Source: UBA6109 sp964506465 (GTDB taxonomy: Bacteria > Desulfobacterota > Syntrophia > Syntrophales > UBA6109). From it: a stretch of 64,000 bases of DNA. The notes beneath the pieces are model-generated. The model made no database searches and was not told where the DNA came from. It worked only from the letters and a program-made list of their open reading frames with translations. How positions within the stretch are numbered: position 1 is the first letter of the stretch; each line of letters starts with the position of its first letter. Of this stretch, positions 17,693 to 26,413 are shown one piece after another. Where the stretch lies: the NCBI GenBank assembly GCA_964506465.1, contig CAZDLM010000003.1, forward strand, positions 38,707 through 102,706, given 5' to 3'. The translations under genes and the position numbers were made by a program.

Positions 17693-18355
17693 TTAACGCA
17701 GGAAGCCGTGTTTCGCCAGAAAATTCAAATCCAGATCCTTCGGAGGCTCCGCCCCGCCGAGCGTTCCCGGCGCGGCGAGCAGTTTTTCCACGTACTTGGC
17801 CAGGATGTCGGTCTCGATATTCAGGGCGTCGCCCGGCTTGCGGAATTGAAGCGTCGTCGTCCCGGCCGTTTGCGGAATGATGTTAACATAAAAGCGATCC
17901 TTTTCACACCGATTCACGGTCAGGCTGACCCCGTCCACGGCGACGGAGCCCTTTTCGACGATGTAGCGCATCACCTCCGGGGCCACGGAGATCCCGAGGA
18001 TCGTCGAGGCGGACTTGCGCTGCTGATCGACGAGCGTCCCGGCGGCGTCGACGTGTCCCAGGACCAGGTGTCCGCCGAGGAGATCGGACAGCCGCAGCGA
18101 TTTTTCAAGGTTTACCGCCGTTCCGGCTGAGGCCTTGCCCAGCGTGGTCCGGCTGAGCGTCTCCGCCGAAACATCGGCGGCGAACGAGCTGCGCCGGAGA
18201 TCCGTCACGGTGAGGCAGGCGCCGCTGACCGCGATGCTGTCGCCCGTCTTCACATCCGACAGGTCCAGGGCCGTATCGATTTCGAGAACGGCGTCGCCGC
18301 CTTTCTTCACGAGGCGGGTGACGGCGCCCATGCCCTGGATGATGCCCGTGAACAT
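17693..18355 (-). CDS. ribE: Riboflavin synthase, alpha chain
   Basis: Last step of riboflavin synthesis, dismutating two lumazines. The 220 residues contain the two repeated lumazine-binding barrels: MFTGIIQGMGAV at the start with GDSIAVSGACLTV, then GHLVLGHVDAAGTL, and the second repeat DGVSLTVNRCEKDRF. It starts 4 nt after the nrdR stop, so there is no room for ribD, which usually stands here. Confidence 0.94.
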   Translation of the reverse strand: MFTGIIQGMGAVTRLVKKGGDAVLEIDTALDLSDVKTGDSIAVSGACLTVTDLRRSSFAADVSAETLSRTTLGKASAGTAVNLEKSLRLSDLLGGHLVLGHVDAAGTLVDQQRKSASTILGISVAPEVMRYIVEKGSVAVDGVSLTVNRCEKDRFYVNIIPQTAGTTTLQFRKPGDALNIETDILAKYVEKLLAAPGTLGGAEPPKDLDLNFLAKHGFLR

Positions 18356-18359
18356 TGCT

Positions 18360-18875
18360 TTATCCTTCGTCGTTGCCGCGGTTTTCTTTTGCCTCCGCCC
18401 GGGACGGCTTTGCGGGTTGACCCTTTCCGTTCATCAGGTCTTTGAGCTCTTCCATGAAGTCGCCGACGTCGCGGAACTCGCGGTAGACGGAGGCGAAGCG
18501 GACATAGGCGACGGCATCGAGCCCCTGCAGTTCCTGCATGATCTTCTCGCCGATGACGGTCGTGGAAATCTCCTTGCCCTGCAGGTCCTGGCAGGCCCGT
18601 TCGATGTTCTCGACGACCGTCTCGATGCGCTCGACGCTGATCGGCCTCTTTTCGCAGGCCTTGAGAATCCCCGTGCGGATCTTGGAGCGGTCGAAAGCCT
18701 CCCGGCGCCCGTCCTTCTTCACCACCATGGGCAGGACTTCTTCCACAAACTCGTAGGTGGTGAAGCGCTTCGAACAGGCGATGCACTCGCGGCGGCGGCG
18801 GATGGCGCTGCCGTCCTTGCTGATGCGCGAGTCGATCACGCGGTTCTCGCCGTTGGCACAAAAGGGGCATTTCAT
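18360..18875 (-). CDS. nrdR: Ribonucleotide reductase repressor NrdR
   Basis: ATP/dATP-sensing repressor of ribonucleotide reductase genes. The 171-residue product starts MKCPFCANGENRVIDSR with the N-terminal zinc ribbon (CPFC...CIAC), then an ATP-cone domain (VVKKDGRREAFDRSKIRTGIL). An Ala/Lys-rich C-terminal tail after residue 150 is longer than usual. The longer open frame upstream is discarded because family homology starts exactly at this ATG, which overlaps the dCMP deaminase stop as ATGA. Confidence 0.94.
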   Translation of the reverse strand: MKCPFCANGENRVIDSRISKDGSAIRRRRECIACSKRFTTYEFVEEVLPMVVKKDGRREAFDRSKIRTGILKACEKRPISVERIETVVENIERACQDLQGKEISTTVIGEKIMQELQGLDAVAYVRFASVYREFRDVGDFMEELKDLMNGKGQPAKPSRAEAKENRGNDEG

Positions 18876-19381
18876 ATCGAGGACACTTCGATTCCCGATT
18901 CCTTGAGCATTTCGCGCGCCAGATCGTCGGCGTAGCCGTCCTGGTAGAGGACCTTCCGGATGCCGGAGTTGATGATCATCTTGGCGCAGATGACGCAGGG
19001 GTGGTTCGTGCTGTACAGGGTGGAGCCGTTGATGCTGACGCCGTGCAGGGCCGCCTGGATGATTGCGTTCTGCTCCGCATGCAGCCCACGGCAGAGTTCG
19101 TGCCGCTCGCCGGACGGGACCTGCATCTTTTCCCGCAGGCATCCCACGTCCAGGCAGTGGCGGATGCCGGAAGGGGCGCCGTTGTAGCCGGTGGCCAGCA
19201 CGCGGCGGTCCCGAACCAGGACCGCGCCGACGCCGCGCCTCAGGCATGTCGATCGTTTGGCCACGAGCGACACGATGTCCATGAAATACTCGTCCCAGCC
19301 CGGCCGCTGCGTCGCCGCCTTCGCGGCCTTCTTCCCGCCGGACTTCGGAACGGATTTCGGGACGCCCGGTTTACCTTTCAC
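18872..19381 (-). CDS. Deoxycytidylate (dCMP) deaminase family protein
   Basis: Zinc cytidine/deoxycytidylate deaminase converting dCMP to dUMP for dTTP synthesis. The 169 residues show the catalytic HAEQN (His-Ala-Glu) and the PCVICAK zinc-cysteine motif, plus TGYNGAPSG and HPCVICAKMIINSG typical of dCMP deaminases and ComEB. About 25 Lys/Pro-rich residues precede the fold, so the true start could be a little further in. It overlaps glyA by 11 nt and nrdR by 4 nt, forming a tightly coupled nucleotide/one-carbon operon. Confidence 0.9.
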   Translation of the reverse strand: MKGKPGVPKSVPKSGGKKAAKAATQRPGWDEYFMDIVSLVAKRSTCLRRGVGAVLVRDRRVLATGYNGAPSGIRHCLDVGCLREKMQVPSGERHELCRGLHAEQNAIIQAALHGVSINGSTLYSTNHPCVICAKMIINSGIRKVLYQDGYADDLAREMLKESGIEVSSI

Positions 19382-20627
19382 GGTTCAGTCTCTCCCGGTA
19401 AAGCGGAAACTGGTCGCACAGTTTCTGCACCTGCCCGCGGATCTCCCGGATCTTCGCCTCGTCGTTCAGGTTGGCGAGGGTCTCCGCGATCATGCCGGCG
19501 ATCGCCTTCATCTGGGGCTCCTTCATCCCGCGGGTCGTCACCGCCGGCGTGCCGATGCGGATGCCGCTCGTGATCTGGGGGCCCTTCGTATCGAAGGGGA
19601 TGCCGTTCTTGTTGACGGTGATGCCGGCGCGTTCGAGCCCATTCTGGGCGTCGACGCCGGTCACGCCCTTCACCGACAGGTCCACCAGCATGAGGTGATT
19701 GTCGGTTCCGCCGGACACAAGCCGATAGCCGTGCGAGACCAGGGCGTCGGCCATCGCCTTGGCGTTCAGGACGATCTGCTTCTGGTAGGCGCGGAACTCG
19801 TCGGTCAGCGCTTCCTTGAAGGCCACCGCCTTGGCGGCGATGATGTGCATGAGCGGCCCGCCTTGGCTGCCCGGGAAGACCCGGCTGTTCAGGGTCTTGG
19901 CGTAGGGCTCCTTGCACATGATGAGGCCGCCGCGGGGACCGCGCAGCGTCTTGTGGGTGGTGCTCGTCACGTATTCGCATACGGGGATTGGCGAGGGGTG
20001 CAGGCCGGCCGCGACGAGTCCGGCGATGTGCGCGATGTCGCACAGGATGACGGCGCCGACGGTGTCGGCGATCCTGCGGAACGCGTTGAAATCGATCGTC
20101 CGCGGATAGGCGCTTGCCCCGACGACGATCATCTTCGGCTTGTGCTTCTTCGCCAGGTCCTCTACTTCGTTGAAGTCGATCGTCTCGGTCTTCCGGTCCA
20201 CGCCATAGGGGACGATCGAATAGAGCTTGCCCGAAAAATTGGCGGGGCTGCCGTGGGAAAGGTGGCCGCCGTGCGCCAGGTTCATGCCGAGGACCGTGTC
20301 CCCGGGCTGCACCGCCGCGAAATAGACGGCCATATTCGCCTGCGTCCCGGAGTGGGGCTGGACGTTGACGTGATCGCAGCCGAAGAGCTTCTTGCAGCGT
20401 TCGATCGCCAGGGTCTCGGCGACGTCGACGAACTCGCAGCCGCCGTAATAGCGCTTGCCCGGATAGCCCTCCGCATACTTGTTGGTCATGACGCAGCCCT
20501 GGGCCTCCAGGACGGCCTCGCTCACGAAGTTTTCCGAGGCGATGAGCTCCAGGCCGCCGGCCTGCCGGGCGGTTTCTTTCTGAATGGCATCGTACAGTTC
20601 CCGATCCATCTGCTTCAAGATCGACAT
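19371..20627 (-). CDS. glyA: Serine hydroxymethyltransferase
   Basis: PLP enzyme interconverting serine and glycine with tetrahydrofolate, a main source of one-carbon units. The 418 residues match the family. Seen are LELIASENFVSEAV, NKYAEGYPGKRYYGG, HGGHLSHG, DIAHIAGLVAAG, and the PLP-lysine motif TSTTHKTLRGPRGG. A GAGGTAACCTC region precedes the ATG at 20627. It is the upstream member of the glyA-dCMP deaminase-nrdR-rib string. Confidence 0.96.
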   Translation of the reverse strand: MSILKQMDRELYDAIQKETARQAGGLELIASENFVSEAVLEAQGCVMTNKYAEGYPGKRYYGGCEFVDVAETLAIERCKKLFGCDHVNVQPHSGTQANMAVYFAAVQPGDTVLGMNLAHGGHLSHGSPANFSGKLYSIVPYGVDRKTETIDFNEVEDLAKKHKPKMIVVGASAYPRTIDFNAFRRIADTVGAVILCDIAHIAGLVAAGLHPSPIPVCEYVTSTTHKTLRGPRGGLIMCKEPYAKTLNSRVFPGSQGGPLMHIIAAKAVAFKEALTDEFRAYQKQIVLNAKAMADALVSHGYRLVSGGTDNHLMLVDLSVKGVTGVDAQNGLERAGITVNKNGIPFDTKGPQITSGIRIGTPAVTTRGMKEPQMKAIAGMIAETLANLNDEAKIREIRGQVQKLCDQFPLYRERLNRER

Positions 20628-20721
20628 GAGGTTACCTCCTTCTCCGCGGACTGATGTCCGGCGAGATGCATACCACGAAAAGAGAGACTTCGCACGGCGC
20701 TTTTTCCCCCGGAGCGCACGC

Positions 20722-21186
20722 TCAGGAGGGCTTCAGCGAATTCTCGATCGCGGCGATTTTCTCCAGCCGCCGCTGATGGCGGCCTCCTTCGAAGGCCGTC
20801 CGCAGCCAGACCTGTGTGATTTCGCCCGCCGTGTTGGGATCGGTGCGCCTGCCCGCAAGGACCAGGATGTTGGCGTTGTTGTGCTGCCGGCTCAGCCGGG
20901 CGGTTTCCGCGTCCATGCACAGGGCCGCCCGGACATGCGGGAAACGGTTCGCCGTGATGCTCATGCCGATTCCCGAACCGCAGACCAGGATCCCCCTGGC
21001 GAACTCCCCCGTGGAGACGCGCCGCGCGACCTCCGCCGCGATATCCGGATAATCGACGGATTCGGAGCTGAAGGTCCCGACGTCGTGGACGGAATACCCG
21101 AGCCGGTCGAGGAGCCGCTTCAGCGCCACCTTCAGATCGAAGCCGGCGTGGTCCGCGCCGATCACCAGACGTTTGTCTTCCGGCAT
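20722..21186 (-). CDS. rpiB: Ribose-5-phosphate isomerase B
   Basis: Isomerises ribose 5-phosphate and ribulose 5-phosphate in the pentose phosphate pathway. The 154-residue product starts MPEDKRLVIGADHAGFDLK. It has the RpiB/LacAB signature (GADHAGF, CGSGIGMSITANRFPHVRAALC, HNNANILVLAGRR). The start at 21186 is chosen because homology begins there; the longer upstream frame runs into fabF. It lies 6 nt downstream of the fabF stop. Confidence 0.95.
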   Translation of the reverse strand: MPEDKRLVIGADHAGFDLKVALKRLLDRLGYSVHDVGTFSSESVDYPDIAAEVARRVSTGEFARGILVCGSGIGMSITANRFPHVRAALCMDAETARLSRQHNNANILVLAGRRTDPNTAGEITQVWLRTAFEGGRHQRRLEKIAAIENSLKPS

Positions 21187-21191
21187 GAATT

Positions 21192-22436
21192 TCAACCTCC
21201 GAACTTTTTCAGGATCAGGACCGCGTTGACGCCGCCGAACCCGAACGTATTGGACATGACGGTGCGGACCGCGCGCTTCCGGGCCAGGTGCGGGACGTAG
21301 TCCAGGTCGCATTCGGGGTCGGGGTGATCGAGATTGATGGTCGGGGGGACGATGCCCTCCTCGATCGACCTGACGGAGAAGATCGCCTCCACCGCACCGG
21401 TCGCGCCCAGGAGATGGCCCGTCATCGATTTGGTGGACGGAACGGCGAGGGAACGGCTGTGGCTCCCGAAGGCGGCCTTGATGGCCTGGGTTTCATAGGC
21501 GTCGTTGAGCGGCGTCGACGTCCCGTGGGCATTGATGCAGTCGATGTCCTCCGGCCGCATGCCGGCATCCTCCAGGGCGACCTTCATGCAGCGTGCGGCG
21601 CCCTCGTGCCCCGGGGGCGGGGCCGCCATGTGGAAGGCGTCGGCGGTGCTTCCGTAGCCGGCCACTTCGGCATGGATTCTTGCCCCCCGGTTGAGGGCAT
21701 GCTGCATCTCTTCGAGAATCACCACGCCCGCCCCCTCGCCGAGGACAAAACCGTCGCGGTCCCGGTCAAAGGGGCGGCTCGCCTTCGCAGGCTCGTCGTT
21801 GCGGACGGACAGGGCGCGCATCCGGTTGAAGCCGCCGATAGACATGGGGGTGATGGCGGCGTCGGTGCCCCCGGCGAACATGACGTCGGCGCGGCCGCAG
21901 CGGATCAGATGAAAGGCGTCGCCGATGGCACAGGTGCCGGCGGCGCAGGCGGTGACGGGACAACTGATGGGGCCCCTCGCGCCGAAGCGGATGGATACGT
22001 GTCCGGCGGCGAGGTTGGCCAGGACGGCCGGGATGGCGAAAACCGACATCTTCCGCGGTCCTCCCGCGAGAAGGGCCTCTTTCTCCGTTTCGATCGTCTC
22101 CACGCCCCCGATGGCGGAGGCGATGATGACGCCGGTCCGTTCGGCCTCCGGTCCGACGACCGAAAGAGCCGCATCCGCGGCGGCTTCCTCGGCGGCTGCC
22201 AGCGCAAAGATGATGAAATTGTCGTACCGGCGCTGCTCCTTCTTCGTCACGTAGCGGATCGGATCGAAGCCCTTGAGTTCCCCGGCGATCCTCGTATCAA
22301 AGGCGGCGGCATCGAATTTGGTGATCGGCCCGATGCCGGATCTCCCGCTGCACAGCGCCTCCCAGCTTTCCCCGACGGAGTTCCCCACGGGCGTCACGGC
22401 GCCAAGACCCGTCACAACCACTCTTCTGCTCAACAA
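21192..22436 (-). CDS. fabF: 3-oxoacyl-ACP synthase II (KAS II)
   Basis: Elongating condensing enzyme of type II fatty-acid synthesis. The 414 residues carry the Cys-His-His triad: CPVTACAAGTCAIGDA (nucleophile Cys), NAHGTSTPLND, and KSMTGHLLGATGAVEA, with C-terminal SNTFGFGGVNAVLIL. It lies 15 nt after acpP. It is ordinary in length and motif content. Confidence 0.96.
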   Translation of the reverse strand: MLSRRVVVTGLGAVTPVGNSVGESWEALCSGRSGIGPITKFDAAAFDTRIAGELKGFDPIRYVTKKEQRRYDNFIIFALAAAEEAAADAALSVVGPEAERTGVIIASAIGGVETIETEKEALLAGGPRKMSVFAIPAVLANLAAGHVSIRFGARGPISCPVTACAAGTCAIGDAFHLIRCGRADVMFAGGTDAAITPMSIGGFNRMRALSVRNDEPAKASRPFDRDRDGFVLGEGAGVVILEEMQHALNRGARIHAEVAGYGSTADAFHMAAPPPGHEGAARCMKVALEDAGMRPEDIDCINAHGTSTPLNDAYETQAIKAAFGSHSRSLAVPSTKSMTGHLLGATGAVEAIFSVRSIEEGIVPPTINLDHPDPECDLDYVPHLARKRAVRTVMSNTFGFGGVNAVLILKKFGG

Positions 22437-22450
22437 AAACCCTCCAATGC

Positions 22451-22687
22451 TCAGGAGATCCCTTTGCTTTTCATGTAGGCGATGACGTCGCCGATCGTGC
22501 GGATCTTTGCCAGGTCGTCGTCGGAGATCTGCAGGCCGAAGTTTTCCTCCATCTCCATGATCAGTTCGACGAGATCCAGTGAGTCCGCCCCGAGGTCTTC
22601 GATGAACGCCGCCTCAGGCTTGCACTCCTCTTTCGTGACTTCCAACTGCTCCATGATGATCGCTATGACTTTTTCTTCCAGGGTCAT
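22451..22687 (-). CDS. acpP: Acyl carrier protein
   Basis: A 78-residue acidic carrier for fatty-acid synthesis. The phosphopantetheine serine is in the conserved GADSLDLVELIMEMEENF. The ATG at 22687 is preceded by an AAGGAGGACCACC site and begins the family N-terminus (MTLEEKVIAIIMEQL). A longer frame upstream is not coding. It lies 182 nt downstream of fabD with no gene between, where fabG normally stands. Confidence 0.96.
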   Translation of the reverse strand: MTLEEKVIAIIMEQLEVTKEECKPEAAFIEDLGADSLDLVELIMEMEENFGLQISDDDLAKIRTIGDVIAYMKSKGIS

Positions 22688-22869
22688 GAGGTGGTCCTCC
22701 TTCGTGGATTTCGATCCCGCACGCCCCGCCGCGAAAGCGCCGGAGCGGCCCGCCTGCCTGAAAAGGCAAGGCCTCCGTTCACGCAGGATCTGTCCCGTGA
22801 TATTCCTTGCCTCGTCCGAGGCTAAAAATGCCGTGATGCCGCGCGGCATCCGCCGGCGTTCTGAAGCGG
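22688..22869. other. Intergenic gap between fabD and acpP, no gene seen
   Basis: 182 nt with no supported ORF on either strand. A short G/C-rich partial palindrome (around 22760-22780) is present, and it could be a processing hairpin. fabG, usually at this position, is absent. Confidence 0.6.
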
Positions 22870-23823
22870 CTACGCCCCCTCGGGTGTCTTCAGGGCCTGC
22901 AGGCACCTGCACAGGCTCTGCGAATCTTCGACGTTCAGAAGACGGAAACGCGGGTCGATCCGTTTGATCAAGCCGCACAGGGTCTTCTTCGGCCCCAGTT
23001 CGATGATCGTGTCGACGCCGCTCACCGCCAGTTGCGCGACGGTTTCCTGCCACCGGACCGGCGAGGTGATCTGCCTCGCGAGAAGACCGGGGGTCGCCGC
23101 GCGGGAATGCCTGGCGGAAGGATCGCAGTTCGGTATCACCGGCGTCCGGCAATCCCGAAAGGGGATCAGCTTCATGTCTTCGCGCAGCCTCTCGGCCGCC
23201 CCCTTCAGGAGGCTGGTGTGGCAGGGTACGGAGATCGGCAGCCGGAGCGACTTGGCCCGTCCCGACCGTTTGGCCGCCTCCAGCAGCCGCTCGACGGCGG
23301 CGGCGTGCCCGGCGACGACGGTCTGGCCGGGTCCGTTGAAGATCGCGGGGGAAAGAACCTCGTCCCCGCGCCGCGCCGACCGGCACATCTCCGCAACCTC
23401 CGCGGCCGGCGGCCCGATGACGGCCGCCATGGCGCCTTCCCCCTGCGGAACGGCTTCGCGGTGGTAGGTCGCCCTCTTCTTTACCAGCCGCAGGACGTCT
23501 GCGAATCCGATGGCGCCCGCTGCGTACAGGGCGGCATACTCTCCGAGGCTGTGGCCGGCCATGACAACCGCGTCGGCCCCGCCCTCTTCCCGAAAAAGGC
23601 TGTAAACGGCGATGTCCACCGTCAGTACGGCGAGCTGGGTGTGGAGGGTCTCATCGAGGGCCGCCTGCGGGCCGCGCAGGCAGAGGCCGGCGATATCCAT
23701 CTCCAGGATGTCCCCCGCTTCGGCGAACAGAGAGCGGACCAATTCTGAAGATTCGTAGAGATCGCCGCCCATCCCAACAGACTGGACGCCCTGCCCGGGA
23801 AAGACAAGTCCCACTTTGGCCAT
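22870..23823 (-). CDS. fabD: Malonyl-CoA:ACP transacylase
   Basis: Loads malonyl groups onto ACP. The 317 residues carry the GQGVQSVGMG oxyanion motif at the N-terminus, the nucleophile serine in AGHSLGEYAALYAAG near residue 95, and the catalytic histidine in PISVPCHTSLL. The start at 23823 gives the standard MAKVGLVFPGQG N-terminus. It lies 36 nt from rpmF, with plsX and fabH missing between them. Confidence 0.95.
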   Translation of the reverse strand: MAKVGLVFPGQGVQSVGMGGDLYESSELVRSLFAEAGDILEMDIAGLCLRGPQAALDETLHTQLAVLTVDIAVYSLFREEGGADAVVMAGHSLGEYAALYAAGAIGFADVLRLVKKRATYHREAVPQGEGAMAAVIGPPAAEVAEMCRSARRGDEVLSPAIFNGPGQTVVAGHAAAVERLLEAAKRSGRAKSLRLPISVPCHTSLLKGAAERLREDMKLIPFRDCRTPVIPNCDPSARHSRAATPGLLARQITSPVRWQETVAQLAVSGVDTIIELGPKKTLCGLIKRIDPRFRLLNVEDSQSLCRCLQALKTPEGA

Positions 23824-23859
23824 GGCCGTGCCCTGAGAGCCTTACGTTTCTCTTGTGCT

Positions 23860-24045
23860 TCAGGAGGTCTTTTCGACGGACACCACTTCGCGGCCCTTGT
23901 AAACTCCGCAATGCGGGCACGCCCGGTGGGGCAGCTTCGGCTCGTTGCACTGCGGACAGGTGGAAGGCTGGGGCGCCTGCAGGAAGTCGTGGGAGCGTCT
24001 CTTGTTCCGTCTTGTCTTGGAGTGTCTCTTTACTGGGTTTGGCAT
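23860..24045 (-). CDS. rpmF: 50S ribosomal protein L32
   Basis: A 61-residue zinc-type L32. MPNPVKRHSKTRRNKRRSHD is followed by the cysteine pairs CPQC and CPHC and the GRVCPHCG-like stretch PHRACPHCGVYKGREV. It follows the YceD gene by 24 nt, the universal yceD-rpmF pairing that leads into fatty-acid genes. Confidence 0.96.
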   Translation of the reverse strand: MPNPVKRHSKTRRNKRRSHDFLQAPQPSTCPQCNEPKLPHRACPHCGVYKGREVVSVEKTS

Positions 24046-24069
24046 AGAAAATCCCTCTTTCCGGGAACG

Positions 24070-24606
24070 TTAAAGCTTCATTTTTTTCAAGATCGCCATG
24101 CGCGGATCCACCGGGGCGGACAACTCGCATGAACAGGCCGCTACATTGAGATTGGTTCCGCAACGCGGGCAAAGGCCCTTGCAGGCTTCGTCGCAGAGAA
24201 CCTTGATCGGAATCTGCAGAATGATCTGCTCGAAGAAGATGGGATCGAGGTCGATCACTTCTTCGCGGTAGAAGCAGAGCTCGGCGTCCGCGTCATCCAC
24301 CTCGACGTCTCCCTCTTCATCGTCGGCCCGCGCCGCAGCAGGGACGAAGGTGTAGTGGAAATCGTTCTTCAGTTCCACACGGGCCGGCTCTAAGCAGCGG
24401 CCGCAGGCCATGACCAGCGCCGCCTCCATGGTCCCTTCGACATAAACGGCCTCGCCGGCCTTGCTCAGGCGGCAGGACGCCGAGAAGGACGCCAGCTCCA
24501 TGGAACCCCGGTCGGCTTCCGGGAGGTTCTCCTGGAACCAGGCGTTATCCTTCGTTACGTCAACCTGTTTCCCCTCTTCGGGGATGTGAATCAACTGGAT
24601 CTTCAA
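24070..24606 (-). CDS. YceD/DUF177 family protein
   Basis: A 178-residue member of the DUF177 (YceD) family, which is almost always encoded upstream of rpmF and is linked to 23S rRNA metabolism. Seen are the central CGRCLEPARVELKNDFHYTFVP and the C-terminal four-cysteine stretch CDEACKGLCPRCGTNLN. The acidic linker DDEEGDVEVDDADAELCFY is typical. As the first gene of the rpmF-fab operon, it is expected to be co-transcribed with it. Confidence 0.88.
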   Translation of the reverse strand: MKIQLIHIPEEGKQVDVTKDNAWFQENLPEADRGSMELASFSASCRLSKAGEAVYVEGTMEAALVMACGRCLEPARVELKNDFHYTFVPAAARADDEEGDVEVDDADAELCFYREEVIDLDPIFFEQIILQIPIKVLCDEACKGLCPRCGTNLNVAACSCELSAPVDPRMAILKKMKL

Positions 24607-24728
24607 GACCCTGTCTCCAACTCTGGCGAGGGCCCTCCGCCTGACGGAGGGTCGCGCTGCAATAAAGGGCGAAAGTTAATTATAAAACACCAGGGTTGTC
24701 AAGGATATTTTGGCCGGCAAGATGCGGC

Positions 24729-24756
24729 TTGACAAAAGGGAGAGCGCTTCTATAAG
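24729..24756 (+). promoter_or_regulatory. Candidate sigma-70 promoter of gltX
   Basis: TTGACA (24729-24734), a 16-nt spacer and TATAAG (24751-24756) lie 37 nt upstream of the gltX ATG, in the divergent region shared with the yceD operon. Confidence 0.7.
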
Positions 24757-24793
24757 GTTCGCAAATTGCAGCGGAAAGGAAAGACAGGAACCG

Positions 24794-26200
24794 ATGACCT
24801 CAAACGACGCGATCCGCACACGCTTTGCGCCCTCTCCGACGGGCTTTCTGCATATCGGGGGGGCGCGCACGGCGCTCTTCAACTGGCTCTTCACCCGGCA
24901 CGCCGGGGGGAAGTTCATCCTCCGGATCGAGGATACGGACCAGGAGCGCTCGACGGAGGAAGCAACGAAGGCGATCCTTGACGCGATGACGTGGCTCGGC
25001 CTCACGTGGGACGAGGGGCCCTTCTTCCAGGCCGAACGCGTCGCGGTGCACCGGGAGGCCGTCCGCAGGCTGGTTCAGGAGGGCAAGGCCTACGTCTGCA
25101 CCTGCTCCGCGGAGGAGATTGAGGCGAAGCGCAAGCACGCCCTGGCGACCGGAGGGAAGCCGAAGTACGACGGAACCTGCCGGGACAAGGGGCTGACCCG
25201 CACGCCGAATTCCGTTGTCCGCTTCCGCTGCCCGGCGGTCGGAACGTCGGCGTGGAACGATCTCGTCAAGGGGCGGATCGCCTTCCAGAACGAGGAGTTG
25301 GACGACCTCATCATCGAGCGGGCGGACGGGTACCCCACGTACAATTTCGCGGTTGTCGTCGACGACGCGGACATGAAGATCACCCACGTCATCCGGGGCG
25401 ACGATCACGTGAACAACACCCCGCGCCAGATCCTGCTTTACGAGGCGCTGGGATTCGCGGTGCCGGAGTTCGGCCACGTGCCGATGATCCTGGGGGCCGA
25501 CAAGACGCGGCTCAGCAAGCGGCACGGCGCGACGTCGGTCATGGCCTACAGGGACATGGGCTATCTGCCCGAGGCGCTGGTCAATTATCTCGTCCGACTC
25601 GGCTGGGCGCACGGTGACCAGGAGATCTTCTCGCTCCAGGAGATGATCGAGCACTTCTCGCTGGGCGCCGTCGGAAAGTCGGCGGCCGTCTTCAACACCG
25701 AAAAGCTGCTCTGGCTGAACCAGCACTATATCAAGGAAGCCTCGCCCGCGCGCCTCGCGGAAGAGGCGAAGCCATTCTGGGAGAAGATGGGCGTGGACGC
25801 CTCCGATCGCGGACTTGCCGAAAGCGTCGTCAGGGATTTTCAGGGACGGTCGAAGACCATCGTGGAGATGGCCGAAGCGGGCGCCTTCTATTTCCGGGAC
25901 GAGGTGGCGTACGACCCGGCCTCCGCAAGCCAGTACCTGACAAAGGAAACGGCCGAGGACTTGCGGGCCGTCCTTTCCGGCCTCTCCGGACTCGGCGCGT
26001 TCACCAAGGAGACGCTGGAGACTTCCCTGCGCGATGTCGCCGAAAAGCGCGGGAAGAAATTCAAGGCAATCGCCCAGCCGATCCGCGTCGCCCTCACGGG
26101 AAGGACCGTCAGCCCGGGCCTCGACGACGTCATGATCACGCTCGGCAAGGAGCGCACAATGCGTCGGATTTCAAGGGCTATTGAAGCGGCGGCCGCCTGA
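24794..26200 (+). CDS. gltX: Glutamyl-tRNA synthetase
   Basis: Class I synthetase of about 468 residues charging tRNA-Glu. Its HIGH motif is TRFAPSPTGFLHIGGARTA and the KMSKS-like motif is ADKTRLSKRHGA. A zinc-site cysteine region is partly present (CTCSAEE). An ATG at 24794 with AAGGAAAG upstream gives the family N-terminus (TSNDAIRTRFAPSPTG). The earlier in-frame GTG/TTG is not used. It is followed by tRNA-Glu after 86 nt. glnS is also present at 37.6-39.3 kb, so gltX is probably the discriminating type. Confidence 0.96.
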   Translation: MTSNDAIRTRFAPSPTGFLHIGGARTALFNWLFTRHAGGKFILRIEDTDQERSTEEATKAILDAMTWLGLTWDEGPFFQAERVAVHREAVRRLVQEGKAYVCTCSAEEIEAKRKHALATGGKPKYDGTCRDKGLTRTPNSVVRFRCPAVGTSAWNDLVKGRIAFQNEELDDLIIERADGYPTYNFAVVVDDADMKITHVIRGDDHVNNTPRQILLYEALGFAVPEFGHVPMILGADKTRLSKRHGATSVMAYRDMGYLPEALVNYLVRLGWAHGDQEIFSLQEMIEHFSLGAVGKSAAVFNTEKLLWLNQHYIKEASPARLAEEAKPFWEKMGVDASDRGLAESVVRDFQGRSKTIVEMAEAGAFYFRDEVAYDPASASQYLTKETAEDLRAVLSGLSGLGAFTKETLETSLRDVAEKRGKKFKAIAQPIRVALTGRTVSPGLDDVMITLGKERTMRRISRAIEAAAA

Positions 26201-26221
26201 TTTTCCGGGGGGATATTCATC

Positions 26222-26250
26222 TTGACATTTGCGGGGCGATTGACTACATA
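26222..26250 (+). promoter_or_regulatory. Candidate promoter of tRNA-Glu
   Basis: A perfect TTGACA (26222-26227) and, after 17 nt, TACATA (26245-26250) lie 36 nt upstream of the mature tRNA 5' end. Confidence 0.65.
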
Positions 26251-26286
26251 TCGCCCTTCGCCGAGACGGATAAGACTTGCCATTAC

Positions 26287-26361
26287 GGTCCCATCGTCTA
26301 GTGGTTAGGACGCTGGCCTCTCACGCCGGAAACTCGGGTTCGAACCCCGGTGGGACCACCA
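26287..26361 (+). tRNA. tRNA-Glu(CTC)
   Basis: A 75-nt cloverleaf: acceptor GGTCCCA pairing with TGGGACC, D-arm, anticodon loop CTCTCAC with anticodon CTC (reads GAG), T-arm GGGTTCGAACCCC, and an encoded CCA end. Its 3' 29 nt are repeated at 28101-28129. Confidence 0.97.
26333..26361 (+). repeat. Direct repeat copy 1 (tRNA-Glu 3' end), candidate attachment site
   Basis: The last 29 nt of tRNA-Glu match 28101-28129 with one mismatch, and the final 24 nt are identical. This is the geometry of integration into a tRNA 3' end: intact gene on one side, 3' fragment on the other. Confidence 0.8.
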
Positions 26362-26368
26362 GAATATG

Positions 26369-26413
26369 AGCAGGGAGTTCGGGTGCTTCATCCGGGCTCT
26401 CTGCTTTTTTTTT
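26369..26413 (+). terminator. Terminator after tRNA-Glu
   Basis: An inverted repeat (AGCAGGGAG with CTCTCTGCT and inner pairs) is followed by a run of nine T residues, directly after the tRNA. Confidence 0.85.
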
